In this document: positions 32,128 to 41,650 of the stretch, piece after piece
How the letters are laid out: each line of letters starts with the position of its first letter
Numbering within the stretch: position 1 is the first letter of the stretch
Origin: Jiangella aurantiaca
Lineage (GTDB): Bacteria; Actinomycetota; Actinomycetes; Jiangellales; Jiangellaceae
DNA length: 64,000 nt
NCBI RefSeq assembly: GCF_004349105.1
Contig: NZ_SMLB01000012.1
Span: forward strand, 62,001-126,000
Reading direction: 5' to 3'
Program-made: the position numbers and the translations under genes
Notes under the pieces: generated by a model
What the model was told of the DNA's origin: nothing
Databases searched by the model: none
What the model saw: the letters and a program-made list of their open reading frames with translations, nothing else

Positions 32128-33398
32128 CCACCGCCATCGACCTTCGCCGCGTGCAGCGGCGCACGATGTCCCTGCTGATGGTGACCCAGGTCCTGGGCAG
32201 CATCGCGGTGACCGTGACGTTCGCCGTCAGCGGGATCCTGGCGATGGAGCTGTCCGGCTCGACCGGCGCCGCCGGGCTCACACAGGCCACGCTGACGCTC
32301 GGTGCCGGTGCGGCGTCCTACCTGCTGGCGACGTGGATGAACCGGTGCGGCCGGCGCATCGGGATGGCGGCCGGATATCTCGTCGGCGCGCTCGGTGCGG
32401 GCCTGTGCGTGGTCGCGGCGGAGCTCGGCAGCTTCGGGTTGCTGGTGGCCGGCACGGTGGCGCTGGGCGCGTCGTCGGCGTCGACGAATGTCGCGCGCTA
32501 TGCCGCGACGGATCTGGCCCGGCCGGAGCGGCGTGCGACCGCGCTGTCGATGGTGGTGTGGGTGGCCACCACCGGCGCGGTGCTCGGGCCGCTCATGGTG
32601 GGGCCGGCGGAGGACGTCGCATCGCGGTCGGGTCTCCCGGCGCTGGCCGGGCCGTTCCTGTTCGACATGACGTGTGCGGCGGTCGCCGGACTGCTCATCG
32701 TCGCCTTCCTGCGGCCGGACCCGCTGCTGGTCGCGCGTCAGGCGCGCGAGACTGAGCCGCTGCCCGGCACTCGGGCGCCGGTGCGGGCCGGTGTGACACG
32801 GTTCGGCGGAGCGGCGCCGACGGTGGCCGCTCTCGTCCTCGCCCACGCCACGATGGTCGCCGTCATGGTGATGACCCCGCTGGAGATGCACCGCGAGGGC
32901 GCGACCCACACGGCCATCGGCGCGGTCATCTCGGTGCATTTCCTGGGCATGTACGCCTTCGCGCCGCTGTCGGGTCTGCTGGCCGACCGGGCCGGGGTGC
33001 GACCGGCCCTGGTGACCGGCGGCAGCATCCTGACGCTGTCGTTGGCGGTATCGGCCGGGCTGGCCGGGACGTCCGGGCTCACGCACGGACTCGGCCTGTT
33101 CCTGCTCGGCCTCGGCTGGTCGGTCTGCACGGTCGCGGCGTCGTCGCACATCGCGGCCTGCTCGGTGGCGGACACCCGCATCCAGGGTGCCGCCGACACC
33201 GCGATGACGCTGGTCTCGGCCGGTGCGGCCGCGGCCGCCGGCCCGCTTATGGCGCTGGGCGGCTTCGCCGGACTGCTCGCACTGGCCGCCGTCTTCACGA
33301 CCGGCGTCCTGCTCGCGGCAACCCGGGTCCGGCCGGCGCGCTCCGCCGGCGCACGCGAGAGCATGCGCGAAGCCGGCGTCCCCGAGCCGGCCGGCTGA
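32124..33398 (+). CDS. MFS transporter
   Basis: A 424-residue major facilitator with twelve hydrophobic helices. The ATG at 32124 overlaps the upstream stop and has GAGGAGG upstream. The loop between helices 2 and 3 reads ATWMNRCGRRIGMAAG, matching the MFS motif A pattern (G/D-R-x-GR-R). The second half repeats it as LSGLLADRAGVRPAL. It probably exports a drug or metabolite. The LysR regulator and the methyltransferase next to it may form a resistance or detoxification unit. Confidence 0.9.
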   Translation: MTTAIDLRRVQRRTMSLLMVTQVLGSIAVTVTFAVSGILAMELSGSTGAAGLTQATLTLGAGAASYLLATWMNRCGRRIGMAAGYLVGALGAGLCVVAAELGSFGLLVAGTVALGASSASTNVARYAATDLARPERRATALSMVVWVATTGAVLGPLMVGPAEDVASRSGLPALAGPFLFDMTCAAVAGLLIVAFLRPDPLLVARQARETEPLPGTRAPVRAGVTRFGGAAPTVAALVLAHATMVAVMVMTPLEMHREGATHTAIGAVISVHFLGMYAFAPLSGLLADRAGVRPALVTGGSILTLSLAVSAGLAGTSGLTHGLGLFLLGLGWSVCTVAASSHIAACSVADTRIQGAADTAMTLVSAGAAAAAGPLMALGGFAGLLALAAVFTTGVLLAATRVRPARSAGARESMREAGVPEPAG

Positions 33399-33432
33399 CG
33401 ACTTGTGCGCTGACGATGTGGCATCGGTGTTG

Positions 33433-34032
33433 TCAGGGCTCGATGATCAGGTCGTCGATGTCCCGGCCGAACGTCTCGCCGTAGATGCCTGTCATTCTGC
33501 GCATGGTGAGCTCGTCTCGTGGCACGTGGAACAGCGTGCCCGGGAAGTCGAGCGCTTTGAGCTTGGGCCAGTACTCGTCGTGAGCGCTCGGCGGATAGAG
33601 CTCGGCCGGGTCTCCGACCGCAATCCATCCGATCGGCACGGTCGCGCCGCTCGTCACTCGAGTGTTGACGTGCACGACGGCGTTGACGCGCACTTCCGCG
33701 CCGCGCTCGACGCGGGCCCCTGGAAAGACCGACACGCCGGTCGCGAGGAACACATCGTCCTCGATGGTCGCTCCGTTGAGATGCGCATGCGGTCCCGTCA
33801 GGACGTTCTCGCCCAGCGTGAGCGGAAAGCCTGATCGCCCGCGCAACACCGCGTGCTCCATGACGATGCAGTTGTCGCCGACGTGGACCGGTCCGCCGTC
33901 CGCGCTCACAACTGCTCCGAAGAGGATGCGGCTGCCCGCTCCGACCCGGACATCACCCGACAAGACGGCGGTCGGCGCGACGTACGCCGATGGTGCGACC
34001 GTCGGACGTTCGCCATCGTGCTCGATCAACAT
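33433..34032 (-). CDS. left-handed beta-helix (gamma-carbonic-anhydrase-like) protein
   Basis: A 199-residue hexapeptide-repeat protein; start ATG 34032 with GGGAGG 11 nt upstream. Repeats from VAPSAYVAPTAVLSGDVRVG onward build a left-handed beta-helix. The family's three zinc His are only partly kept: VMEHAVLRG supplies one, and GPHAHLNGATI has two His with shifted spacing and Asn where the canonical third His sits. It is thus either a carbonic-anhydrase relative with altered metal binding or an acyltransferase-like scaffold. It diverges from the chvE gene. Confidence 0.8.
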   Translation of the reverse strand: MLIEHDGERPTVAPSAYVAPTAVLSGDVRVGAGSRILFGAVVSADGGPVHVGDNCIVMEHAVLRGRSGFPLTLGENVLTGPHAHLNGATIEDDVFLATGVSVFPGARVERGAEVRVNAVVHVNTRVTSGATVPIGWIAVGDPAELYPPSAHDEYWPKLKALDFPGTLFHVPRDELTMRRMTGIYGETFGRDIDDLIIEP

Positions 34033-34160
34033 GCCCGCGATTACCTCCCTTGTCGTTGGCGCTCGATGCGTGTCTGATCCGCACCGATCCGTACCACCCA
34101 AGCTGGCTATTTGATACGGAACCCTGTTACCGGATCGTAACGGCTCGGCGTGGAATCAGC

Positions 34161-34174
34161 TGTTAACGTTCACA
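34161..34174. promoter_or_regulatory. putative LacI-type operator upstream of the monosaccharide transporter
   Basis: TGTTAACGTTCACA is a 12-of-14 palindrome centred on AACGTT, the shape of LacI-family operators and the same core as the sites at 40396-41575. It lies 67 bp before the chvE start. A second small inverted repeat, GTTAC-N6-GTAAC, ends near 34141. No LacI gene is adjacent. Confidence 0.5.
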
Positions 34175-34240
34175 ACCTGCCCAGGTCAGGACATGTGGGA
34201 TCACGGGTCGTGGCGCCCGTATCCGCGAGGGAGGGTTTTT

Positions 34241-35380
34241 GTGAACAGACGATTCGTGGCGGTGATCGGCGGCGCCGTGCTGGCCCTCTCGGTGGCGGCG
34301 TGCGGCGGCGAGGGCGCGGGCGGCGGCACCGAGGAGTCCGCCGCACCCGAGGACCTCACCATCGGGGTCTCGATGCCGACCCAGACCTCGGAGCGGTGGA
34401 TCGCCGATGGGGACTCGGTGCGTGAGCAGTTGGAGGAGCTGGGCTACGGGGTCGAGCTGCAGTACGCGAACAACGACATCCCGACGCAGTCGCAGCAGGT
34501 GGATCAGATGATCACCCAGGGCGCGGACGTCCTGATCATCGCGGCCATCGACGGGACGGCGCTGAGCAGTCAGCTGCAGGCGGCCGCCGACGCGGACATC
34601 CCGGTGATCGCTTATGACCGGCTGATCCGCGACAGCGAGCACGTCGACTTTTACGTCAGCTTCGACAACTACCGCGTCGGCGTCGCGCAGGCCGAGGCGC
34701 TGCTCACCGGGCTGGGCCTGCGGACGGCCGACGGTCAGCCGGGCGACGCGGCGGGGCCGTTCACGATCGAGCTGTTCGCCGGCTCGCTGGACGACAACAA
34801 CGCGCACTTCTTCTTCGACGGCGCGATGGACACGCTGCAGCCGTACATCGACGACGGTTCACTGGTGGTCAGGTCCGGCCAGACCGACATCGAGCAGGTC
34901 GCGATCCTGCGCTGGGAGCAGGAGACCGCGCAGCGCCGCATGGAGGACCTGCTGACCTCCAGCTACAACGACGGGTCGCGGGTCGACGGCGTGCTGTCGC
35001 CGTACGACGGACTGTCGCGCGGCATCATCACCGCCCTGCAGAACGCCGGCTACGGCGCGGCAGGCAACCCGATGGCGGTCGTGACGGGGCAGGACGCCGA
35101 GATCGCGTCGGTCAAGCTGATCAGCGACGGCGTGCAGAACTCGACGATCTTCAAGGACACCCGGCTGCTGGCCGAGCAGGCCGTCGTCGCGGCCGAGGCG
35201 TTCCTGGGCGGCGAGGAGCCGGAGGCCAACGACACCGAGACCTACGACAACGGCGTCAAGGTGGTCCCGTCGTACCTGCTGCCGGTCGAGACGGTGTACG
35301 CAGACGACATCCAGCCGATCCTCGTCGACTCCGGCTACTTCACGGCCGAGGAGGTCGCCGCCGGCCAGACAGAGAGCTGA
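34241..35380 (+). CDS. chvE: multiple-monosaccharide ABC transporter, substrate-binding lipoprotein
   Basis: A 379-residue lipoprotein. GTG 34241 has GAGGGAGGG upstream and yields a lipobox signal ([10 protein letters not shown]). The mature protein is a type I (ribose-binding fold) periplasmic protein of the ChvE group: [58 protein letters not shown] and [18 protein letters not shown]. ChvE proteins bind arabinose, galactose, xylose, glucose and similar sugars. It heads a three-gene operon with its ATPase and permease. Confidence 0.93.
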   Translation: MNRRFVAVIGGAVLALSVAACGGEGAGGGTEESAAPEDLTIGVSMPTQTSERWIADGDSVREQLEELGYGVELQYANNDIPTQSQQVDQMITQGADVLIIAAIDGTALSSQLQAAADADIPVIAYDRLIRDSEHVDFYVSFDNYRVGVAQAEALLTGLGLRTADGQPGDAAGPFTIELFAGSLDDNNAHFFFDGAMDTLQPYIDDGSLVVRSGQTDIEQVAILRWEQETAQRRMEDLLTSSYNDGSRVDGVLSPYDGLSRGIITALQNAGYGAAGNPMAVVTGQDAEIASVKLISDGVQNSTIFKDTRLLAEQAVVAAEAFLGGEEPEANDTETYDNGVKVVPSYLLPVETVYADDIQPILVDSGYFTAEEVAAGQTES

Positions 35381-35394
35381 CGGACGGCGCCCAG

Positions 35395-36933
35395 ATGAAC
35401 GACACCATCCTCGAGATGCGCGGCATCACCAAGACGTTCCCGGGCGTGACGGCGCTCCAGGACGTCTCCCTAGTGGTGCGGCGCGGTGAGATCCACGCGA
35501 TCTGCGGTGAGAACGGCGCCGGCAAGTCGACGCTGATGAAGGTGCTGTCCGGGGTGCACCCGGCCGGCTCGTACGACGGCGACATCGTCCTCGACGGCGT
35601 CCCGGCGCGGTTCCACGGCATCCGCGACAGCGAGGCCGTCGGCGTCGTGATCATCCACCAGGAGCTGGCGCTGGTGCCGTACCTGTCGATCGCGGAGAAC
35701 GTCTTCCTCGGCAACGAGCGCCGCGGCCGGGGCGGGCTGATCGACTGGAACCGCGCCAACGCCGAAGCCGCCGAGCTGCTGGCGTCCGTCGGCCTGGACG
35801 AGAATCCGGTCACGCCGGTCGCGCAGCTCGGCGTCGGCAAGCAGCAGCTGGTCGAGATCGCCAAGGCGCTGTCGAAGGAGGTCCGGCTGCTGATCCTGGA
35901 CGAGCCGACCGCCGCGCTGAACGACACCGACTCCGCCCACCTGCTCGACCTGCTGCGCCGGCTGCGCGATCAGGGCATCACCTGCATCCTCATCTCGCAC
36001 AAGCTCGGCGAGGTCACGTCCATCGCCGACGCCATCACCGTGCTGCGCGACGGCCGCACCGTCGAGACATTGCGGACCGGCGAGGGCGAGGTCACCCAGG
36101 AGCGGATCATCCGCGGCATGGTCGGCCGCGACCTGGAGAGCTTCTACCCCGACCGGGTCAGCGAGCCGGGCGACGAGGTGCTGCGGATCGAGGACTGGAC
36201 CGTCTGGCACCCCACCCAGGACCGCAAGGTCGTCGACGGCGTCAGCCTCGGCGTCCGCGCGGGCGAGGTGGTCGGCATCGCCGGGCTCATGGGCGCGGGG
36301 CGCACCGAGCTGGCGATGAGCGTGTTCGGCCGGTCCTACGGCCGCGACGTCAGCGGCCGGCTGTACGTGCGCGGCCGGGAGGTGAAGGCGCGGTCGGTGT
36401 CCGAGGCGATCGACAACGGGATCGCCTACGCCACCGAGGACCGCAAGCGGTACGGCCTCAACCTCATCGAGGACGTGCGCCGCAACATCTCCGCGGCGGC
36501 GCTGCGCAAGCTCGCCAGCCGTGGCTGGGTGAACGGCAACGAGGAGATCCGGGTCGCCGAGGAGAGCCGGTCCTACCTGGGTATCCGCACGACCAGCGTG
36601 ATGACCACGGTCGGCACGCTGTCCGGCGGCAACCAGCAGAAGGTCGTCCTGGCCAAGTGGCTGTTCGCCGACCCCGACGTGCTGATCCTCGACGAGCCGA
36701 CCCGTGGCATCGACGTCGGCGCCAAGTACGAGATCTACACGATCATCAACCGGCTGGTGGCGGCCGGGAAGGGCGTCCTCGTCATCTCGTCCGAGCTGCC
36801 CGAGCTGCTCGGCGTCTGCGACCGCATCTACACGCTCGCGGCGGGCCGCCTCACCGGCGAGCTGCCGGTCGCACAGGCGACCCAGGAGAACCTCATGGCA
36901 CTGATGACGAAGGACAAGGAGGCCGCCGCATGA
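35395..36933 (+). CDS. mmsA: sugar ABC transporter, double ATP-binding subunit
   Basis: A 512-residue CUT2 ATPase with two fused nucleotide-binding domains. The first has Walker [10 protein letters not shown], a Q-loop in [12 protein letters not shown] and Walker [12 protein letters not shown]. The second has a degenerate Walker A (GLMGAGRTE), a full signature [15 protein letters not shown] and Walker [15 protein letters not shown]. This asymmetry is normal for XylG/MglA/GguA-type proteins. It starts 14 nt after the binding-protein gene and overlaps the permease start by 4 nt. Confidence 0.95.
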   Translation: MNDTILEMRGITKTFPGVTALQDVSLVVRRGEIHAICGENGAGKSTLMKVLSGVHPAGSYDGDIVLDGVPARFHGIRDSEAVGVVIIHQELALVPYLSIAENVFLGNERRGRGGLIDWNRANAEAAELLASVGLDENPVTPVAQLGVGKQQLVEIAKALSKEVRLLILDEPTAALNDTDSAHLLDLLRRLRDQGITCILISHKLGEVTSIADAITVLRDGRTVETLRTGEGEVTQERIIRGMVGRDLESFYPDRVSEPGDEVLRIEDWTVWHPTQDRKVVDGVSLGVRAGEVVGIAGLMGAGRTELAMSVFGRSYGRDVSGRLYVRGREVKARSVSEAIDNGIAYATEDRKRYGLNLIEDVRRNISAAALRKLASRGWVNGNEEIRVAEESRSYLGIRTTSVMTTVGTLSGGNQQKVVLAKWLFADPDVLILDEPTRGIDVGAKYEIYTIINRLVAAGKGVLVISSELPELLGVCDRIYTLAAGRLTGELPVAQATQENLMALMTKDKEAAA

Positions 36934-38183
36934 CGAGCACGCAGCGACCACCGGCGGAGAACCGCGCGGAACCCGAGAGCGCCCAGGCCGCCGCCCTGCA
37001 CACCGGCACCAGCAACCTCCGGACGCTGGTGACCCGCAACGTGCGGCAGAGCGGCATCTACGTCGCCTTCGTCGTGATCGTCGCGCTGTTCGCGATCCTG
37101 ACCGACGGCGTGCTGCTCAGCCCCGGCAACATCACCAACATCGTCCTGCAGTACTCCTACATCCTGGTGCTGGCCATCGGGATGGTGATCGTCATCATCG
37201 CCGGGCACATCGACCTGTCCGTCGGGTCGGTCGTGGCGCTGACGGGCGCGGTGTCGGCGGTGCTGGTGATCCAGCAGGGCTACGCGTGGTGGATCGGGGT
37301 GCTGGCGGCGTTGCTCGTCGGCGTCGCGGTCGGTGCCTGGCACGGTTTCTGGGTCGCCTACGTCGGCATCCCCGCGTTCATCGTGACGCTGGCCGGCATG
37401 CTGCTGTTCCGCGGCCTGACCCTGCAGGTGCTGGACAACATCTCGCTCTCGCCGTTCCCGTCGGAGTACCAGCGGGTGGCCAACGGCTTCCTCAACGGCC
37501 TGCTCGGCGGACAGGGCTACGACGCGTTCACGCTGTTCATCGGCGCGTTCGCGGTGGCCGGCTACGCCGTCAGCGTCTTCCGCACCCGGGTCGCGCGGAT
37601 CCGCTACCGCCAGCCGGTCGAGTCGTTCCCGTTGTTCGTCGCCCGGGTCGTGGCCGTCGCCGCCGTCGTCATGTACTTCGCGTGGCAACTGGCGCACGCC
37701 CGCGGCCTCCCGATTGTGCTGATCATCCTCGGCGTCCTGGTCATCGCGTACGCCGTCGTCACCAAGCGGACGGTGTTCGGCCGCCAGGTCTACGCGATCG
37801 GCGGCAACCTGTCCGCGGCCCTGCTGTCCGGCGTCCGGGTGCGGACGGTGAACTTCTGGATCTTCGTCAACATGGGCTTCCTGTCCGCCGTTGCCGGCGT
37901 CATCTACTCGTCCCGGTCCAACGGCGCCCAGCCGGCGGCCGGCACCATGTTCGAGCTGGATGCGATCGCGGCCGCGTTCATCGGGGGAGCGGCCGTCACC
38001 GGCGGCGTCGGCACCGTCGTCGGCGCGATGGTCGGCGGCCTCATCATGGCGGTGATGAGCAACGGCATGCAGCTCATGGGCGTCGACCAGTCGATCCAGT
38101 CCGTGGTCAAGGGCCTGGTCCTCCTGCTCGCCGTCGCGTTCGACATCTACAACAAGCGCCGCGGCGGCGCCGCCTCCCGCTGA
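36930..38183 (+). CDS. mmsB: sugar ABC transporter permease (MmsB/GguB type)
   Basis: A 417-residue CUT2 permease with about ten to eleven helices. The family segment [20 protein letters not shown], the long insertion around residues 185-250 that distinguishes MmsB/GguB/XylH from RbsC, the [19 protein letters not shown] loop that contacts the ATPase, and the [17 protein letters not shown] end are visible. The ATG overlaps the ATPase stop. It ends at a bidirectional hairpin shared with the convergent GH93-like gene. Confidence 0.94.
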   Translation: MTSTQRPPAENRAEPESAQAAALHTGTSNLRTLVTRNVRQSGIYVAFVVIVALFAILTDGVLLSPGNITNIVLQYSYILVLAIGMVIVIIAGHIDLSVGSVVALTGAVSAVLVIQQGYAWWIGVLAALLVGVAVGAWHGFWVAYVGIPAFIVTLAGMLLFRGLTLQVLDNISLSPFPSEYQRVANGFLNGLLGGQGYDAFTLFIGAFAVAGYAVSVFRTRVARIRYRQPVESFPLFVARVVAVAAVVMYFAWQLAHARGLPIVLIILGVLVIAYAVVTKRTVFGRQVYAIGGNLSAALLSGVRVRTVNFWIFVNMGFLSAVAGVIYSSRSNGAQPAAGTMFELDAIAAAFIGGAAVTGGVGTVVGAMVGGLIMAVMSNGMQLMGVDQSIQSVVKGLVLLLAVAFDIYNKRRGGAASR

Positions 38184-38190
38184 ACGCCAG

Positions 38191-38248
38191 CCCGTGATCA
38201 TCAACCTTTCGTGCCGCCATGGCGACACAAAAGGTTGATGATCACGGG
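38191..38248. terminator. near-perfect bidirectional hairpin between convergent genes
   Basis: A palindrome of two 29-nt arms centred on the CCATGG at 38217-38222, with only two mismatches that become G-U pairs in one transcript. It fills the 77-bp gap between the stops of mmsB (38183) and the GH93-like gene (38261). Each arm carries GTGATCATCAAC, which relates it to the other GATCA-containing hairpins. Confidence 0.8.
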
Positions 38249-38260
38249 GTCAGGGTGCGG

Positions 38261-40363
38261 TTACTGGATGCCCTCGCGGACCAGGCGCCAGTGCTGGCAC
38301 TGGCAGGTGTTGGTCGTCCACTGCTGGGCGACGGCGCCGTCGGCGGTGGAGCCGCCGGCGATCTCGAGGCTCTTGCCGCTGTTGGCGTTGACCAGGCGCC
38401 ACCAGCCGCCGGTCACCGGCGTCGCCACCCAGGTCTGGGTGGCGCTACCGGTCGGGCCCCACTGCACGGCCTGGACGCCGTCACCGGTGGCGGCGCCGGG
38501 GATCTCCAGCACCTTCCCGCTGTTGACGTTGGCCAGCTGGACGCCGCCGGTCACCGTCCGCAGGTTCCACACCTGGGTGGGGTGGTTGGTGTCGCCCCAC
38601 TGGCCGGCGCCGGCGCCGTCGGTGGTGAGGGCCGACAGGATCTCCAGGAACTTGCCGCTGGTCCGGTTGACGACGCGGAACTGCGGGTCCAGCGCCGCTG
38701 ACGTCCGGTAGACATGCAGCACGTCGAGCTCGGCGAACGACGTCGCTTTGGTGAACGTGATCGTGTTGACGCCGGCGTTCAGGTTCACCGTCTGCTGGGC
38801 CCACAGGTAGCGGCCCCAGTCGACCGTCGGCGGGTAGGAGATGGTGGTGGCCGCGCCGCCGTTGACGCTGACGGAGTGGGTGCTGGTGCTACCCATGCCG
38901 TTGGCGTAGCGGACGTTGAGCCGGTACGACCCGGCGGCCGGCACCCGGACCGTGAACGTCACCGAGCTGCCCGCGTTGTTGATGTTGCCGACCTTCTGCC
39001 CGTTCGACGCGTCGTGGTGGGTGACGAGCGTGGCGTCGTTGCGGGCCGCCCGCTCGGCCTCGTACTGCTGGGCGTCCAGCGGGATGGTGCCGACCCGGAC
39101 GTCGTTGTAGGTGGTCGACGGGTTCTCGACGTTGGTCGCATGGAAGAGCGTGCGGCCGTCGACGCTGGTGTCGAAGCCCTGCGCGAAGCCGCTGAACGCA
39201 CCGCCCTGGGTGTCGGTGGAGTCGTAGGTGACGGCGTACGGCAGCCGCTCCCACGGCCCCTCGCCGAGGTTGTAGTTGACGTAGAAGTGCTGGCCGGTGT
39301 TGATGTTGCCGCTGGAGTCCAGCGACCACTTCGACGACACGATGACCATGCCGTTCGGCCCGCCGCCGGGCACCCAGCGGACGAACGGCGACGACCCGAT
39401 GCCGCGGCCGTCGGCCAGCCGCACCGGCGTGCCGATGCTGGACTCCGGGCTCCAGTTCAGGCCGTCGGGGGAGATCTTGTAGTAGACCGGGGCGGTGTTC
39501 AGGCTCTGGCTCGGCCGGTTGACCACCTCGAACGTCGCCAGGTAGCGGCCGTCGGGCAGTTTCGTGACGGTGATCATGCCCGGCCGGTCGCTGGTGTTCG
39601 GCGGCGCCGACACGTTGACCAGCGGGCCCCAGGTCTGCCCGCCGTCGGTGGAGCGCCGGTACGACACCGCCTGCAGCACGCCGTTGGCCTTCTGCCGCTC
39701 GTCGGAGAAGTAGGCGACCAGCCCGCCCTGGCCGTCGACGGCCAGCGCCGGCTCCCAGACGGTGGTGGTGGTCGACGTCGGGCTGGGGTCGTAGATCGCC
39801 GGCCCGCCGGTGTCGATGGTGCTCAGGTAGGACCACGTGACGCCGCGGTCCTGGCTCTTGTACACGACCAGCCGGCTGCTGGAGCGGTCCGCCGGCATGA
39901 TCATCCCGGCCAGCAGGATGGTGCCGGCCGGCAGCGAGCCGACCTGCTGCGGCAGCTCGTACAGGAATGGCTGCGCGGTGCGGGTGAGCGTCGGGAAGGT
40001 TGCGCTGGGCGCGACGTCGGCGATCTTCGTCCAGCTGGTGCCGTCGTCGGTACTGCGGTAGATGGGGTAGACCTGGACGCCGCCGACGAGCACCAGCTGG
40101 TCGTACGTCACCAGCTGGGTTCCGTTGGCGGTGCCGTTGTTCTTCAGCGTGATGATCTTCGCGTAGGTGGTGCCGACCGGCCGGTTGCCCTCGGGTTCGA
40201 AGGAGGTTCCGGCGGCGGGGGAGTAGACGAGCGCGCCGTTGCCGGTCGTGACGGCGGTGGCGGCGGGATCGGGTGCGGCGGCCAGGGCGGCCGCGGCCAG
40301 AGCGGCGACGGCGGCGAGGGCGGCCAGCGCACGGCGGCGTGGGCTGCGGACAACGGTGGACAT
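38261..40363 (-). CDS. secreted GH93-like exo-arabinanase with CBM35/6-like and ricin-B lectin domains
   Basis: A 700-residue exported enzyme (ATG 40363, GAGGAGA upstream; signal about 1-32). Residues 40-400 form a sialidase-like beta-propeller with Asp-box repeats (STDDGTSW, SQDRGVTW, STDGGQTW). The order, TVWEPALAVD then AYFSDERQ, matches GH93 exo-1,5-alpha-arabinanases better than true sialidases. A CBM35/CBM6-like sandwich (about 430-555; YEAERAARNDA to ELDVLHVY) and a beta-trefoil ricin lectin (about 560-700, with three repeats ending QVW, QTW, HWR) follow. Two operators for the adjacent LacI regulator lie upstream. 'Sialidase' would be the automatic name. Confidence 0.82.
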   Translation of the reverse strand: MSTVVRSPRRRALAALAAVAALAAAALAAAPDPAATAVTTGNGALVYSPAAGTSFEPEGNRPVGTTYAKIITLKNNGTANGTQLVTYDQLVLVGGVQVYPIYRSTDDGTSWTKIADVAPSATFPTLTRTAQPFLYELPQQVGSLPAGTILLAGMIMPADRSSSRLVVYKSQDRGVTWSYLSTIDTGGPAIYDPSPTSTTTTVWEPALAVDGQGGLVAYFSDERQKANGVLQAVSYRRSTDGGQTWGPLVNVSAPPNTSDRPGMITVTKLPDGRYLATFEVVNRPSQSLNTAPVYYKISPDGLNWSPESSIGTPVRLADGRGIGSSPFVRWVPGGGPNGMVIVSSKWSLDSSGNINTGQHFYVNYNLGEGPWERLPYAVTYDSTDTQGGAFSGFAQGFDTSVDGRTLFHATNVENPSTTYNDVRVGTIPLDAQQYEAERAARNDATLVTHHDASNGQKVGNINNAGSSVTFTVRVPAAGSYRLNVRYANGMGSTSTHSVSVNGGAATTISYPPTVDWGRYLWAQQTVNLNAGVNTITFTKATSFAELDVLHVYRTSAALDPQFRVVNRTSGKFLEILSALTTDGAGAGQWGDTNHPTQVWNLRTVTGGVQLANVNSGKVLEIPGAATGDGVQAVQWGPTGSATQTWVATPVTGGWWRLVNANSGKSLEIAGGSTADGAVAQQWTTNTCQCQHWRLVREGIQ

Positions 40364-40395
40364 GACTCTCCTCGTGACGGGGGTGGGCGCAGTCA

Positions 40396-40407
40396 TGCAA
40401 CGTTGTA
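40396..40407. promoter_or_regulatory. LacI operator 1 (near-palindrome)
   Basis: TGCAACGTTGTA differs from the second site by one base. It lies 33 bp before the leftward GH93-like start; its centre is 26 bp from that of operator 2. Confidence 0.8.
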
Positions 40408-40421
40408 TGGTTGTGCGGCCA

Positions 40422-40433
40422 TACAACGTTGTA
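40422..40433. promoter_or_regulatory. LacI operator 2 (perfect palindrome)
   Basis: TACAACGTTGTA is a perfect 12-bp palindrome in the 133-bp gap between the GH93-like gene and the divergent lacI-type gene. It could serve both repression of the enzyme and autoregulation. Confidence 0.85.
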
Positions 40434-40496
40434 ACACCGGTGTGATCAGCACCCTAGGGTTGGGTCACCGCTGGTGTCAACGGTTACCGTGTGCAC

Positions 40497-41519
40497 ATGA
40501 CAGCGACGCTGCGTGATGTCGCCCGGCTCGCGGGCGTGTCGTTCAAGACCGTGTCGAACGTCGTCAACGACCATCCGTACGTCTCCGACACCACTCGCGC
40601 CAAGGTGCAGGCCGCCATCGACGAGCTGGGGTACCGGCCGAACCGCCAGGCTCGCAGCCTTCGCTCGGGCCGCACCGGCGCCATCGGCCTCGCGGTGCCG
40701 GAGCTCAGCCTGGCCTACTTCGCCCAGCTCGCCGACGAGGTCATCACCGCGGCCGAAAAGCGCGACGTCGTCGTCGTCATCGAGCAGACCGGCGGCGACC
40801 GCCGGCGCGAGCTGGACGTGCTGTCCGGCCCGCGGCGGCAGATGACCGACGGGCTGCTGTTCAGTCCGCTGGGTCTGAGCAACGACGACGGCGGGCTGCT
40901 CGCCGTCGACTTCCCGCTGGTGCTGCTGGGCGAGCGCATCTTCGACGGCCCGGTCGACCACGTCACCATGGAGAACGTCGACGCCGCCCGCGCCGCCACC
41001 GAGCACCTGCTCGACCTCGGCCGGCGCCGCATCGCCGCGCTCGGCGCGCACGAGGGCGAGGTCATCGGCTCGGCCGGGCTGCGACTGAGCGGCTACCATG
41101 CGGCGCTCGAGGCGCGCGGCATCGCCTACGACGATGCGCTGGTCGTCGACGCCGGACCGTGGCACCGCATCAACGGCGCCGAGGCCATGCGGGCGCTGCT
41201 CGAACGCGGCGTCGAGTTCGACGCCGTCTTCGCCCTCAACGACGAGCTGGCGCTCGGGGCACTACGGGTCATGCAGGAGCAGGGCATCCGAGTGCCGGAC
41301 GACGTCGCGATCATCGGCTTCGACGACGTCGACGAGGGCAAGTACTCGCTGCCCAGCCTGAGCACCGTCGACCCCGGCCGGCGCGAGATCGCCCGGCTGG
41401 CCGTCGAGGTGCTGCTCGAGCGCATCGAGAGCGGCCCGGAGGCGCCGCGCCGCGAGCTGCGCTCGGCCTACCGCATCGTCGAGCGCGAGTCGACGGGCGT
41501 CCTCCAGCCGCAGGGCTGA
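40497..41519 (+). CDS. LacI-family regulator of the arabinan cluster
   Basis: A 340-residue LacI/GalR protein, ATG 40497 (a GTG two codons upstream is possible). The HTH reads TLRDVARLAGVSFKTVSNVV, with the hinge helix NRQARSLRSGRTGAIG. A periplasmic-binding-like effector domain follows (AIGLAVPELSLAYFAQLADE ... VPDDVAIIGFDDVDEGKYSLP). The identical palindromes at 40396, 40422 and 41558 flank it on both sides and are the obvious operators, so it should repress the secreted exo-arabinanase, itself and the downstream transporter operon until an arabino-oligosaccharide binds. Confidence 0.94.
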   Translation: MTATLRDVARLAGVSFKTVSNVVNDHPYVSDTTRAKVQAAIDELGYRPNRQARSLRSGRTGAIGLAVPELSLAYFAQLADEVITAAEKRDVVVVIEQTGGDRRRELDVLSGPRRQMTDGLLFSPLGLSNDDGGLLAVDFPLVLLGERIFDGPVDHVTMENVDAARAATEHLLDLGRRRIAALGAHEGEVIGSAGLRLSGYHAALEARGIAYDDALVVDAGPWHRINGAEAMRALLERGVEFDAVFALNDELALGALRVMQEQGIRVPDDVAIIGFDDVDEGKYSLPSLSTVDPGRREIARLAVEVLLERIESGPEAPRRELRSAYRIVERESTGVLQPQG

Positions 41520-41525
41520 GTCCGC

Positions 41526-41554
41526 TTGACATCTCCCGCCGCGTTCCCCATGCT
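41526..41554 (+). promoter_or_regulatory. promoter of the arabinoside transporter operon
   Basis: TTGACA (41526-41531) is a perfect -35, followed after 17 bp by CATGCT (41549-41554) as a plausible -10. The operator begins 3 bp later and covers the expected transcription start, the classic repressor position. Confidence 0.65.
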
Positions 41555-41557
41555 GAA

Positions 41558-41575
41558 CCTTACAACGTTGTAAGG
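41558..41575. promoter_or_regulatory. LacI operator 3 (perfect 18-bp palindrome)
   Basis: CCTTACAACGTTGTAAGG is a perfect 18-bp palindrome containing the same TACAACGTTGTA core as the sites at 40396 and 40422. It sits just downstream of the -10 of the transporter operon. Confidence 0.92.
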
Positions 41576-41650
41576 TCATGATCATCGCAGCTGATCAGCG
41601 CCGCCCCCGTGCAGACAGAGCAGTCCCGCATCGGAGAAGGAACCAGACCC

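Noticed and set aside
38261-40363. Sialidase function for the Asp-box protein
   Set aside because: Asp boxes occur in several propeller enzymes. The WEPAL/SDER motifs and the neighbouring GH51 and arabinoside transporter favour GH93, and no sialic acid genes are nearby.
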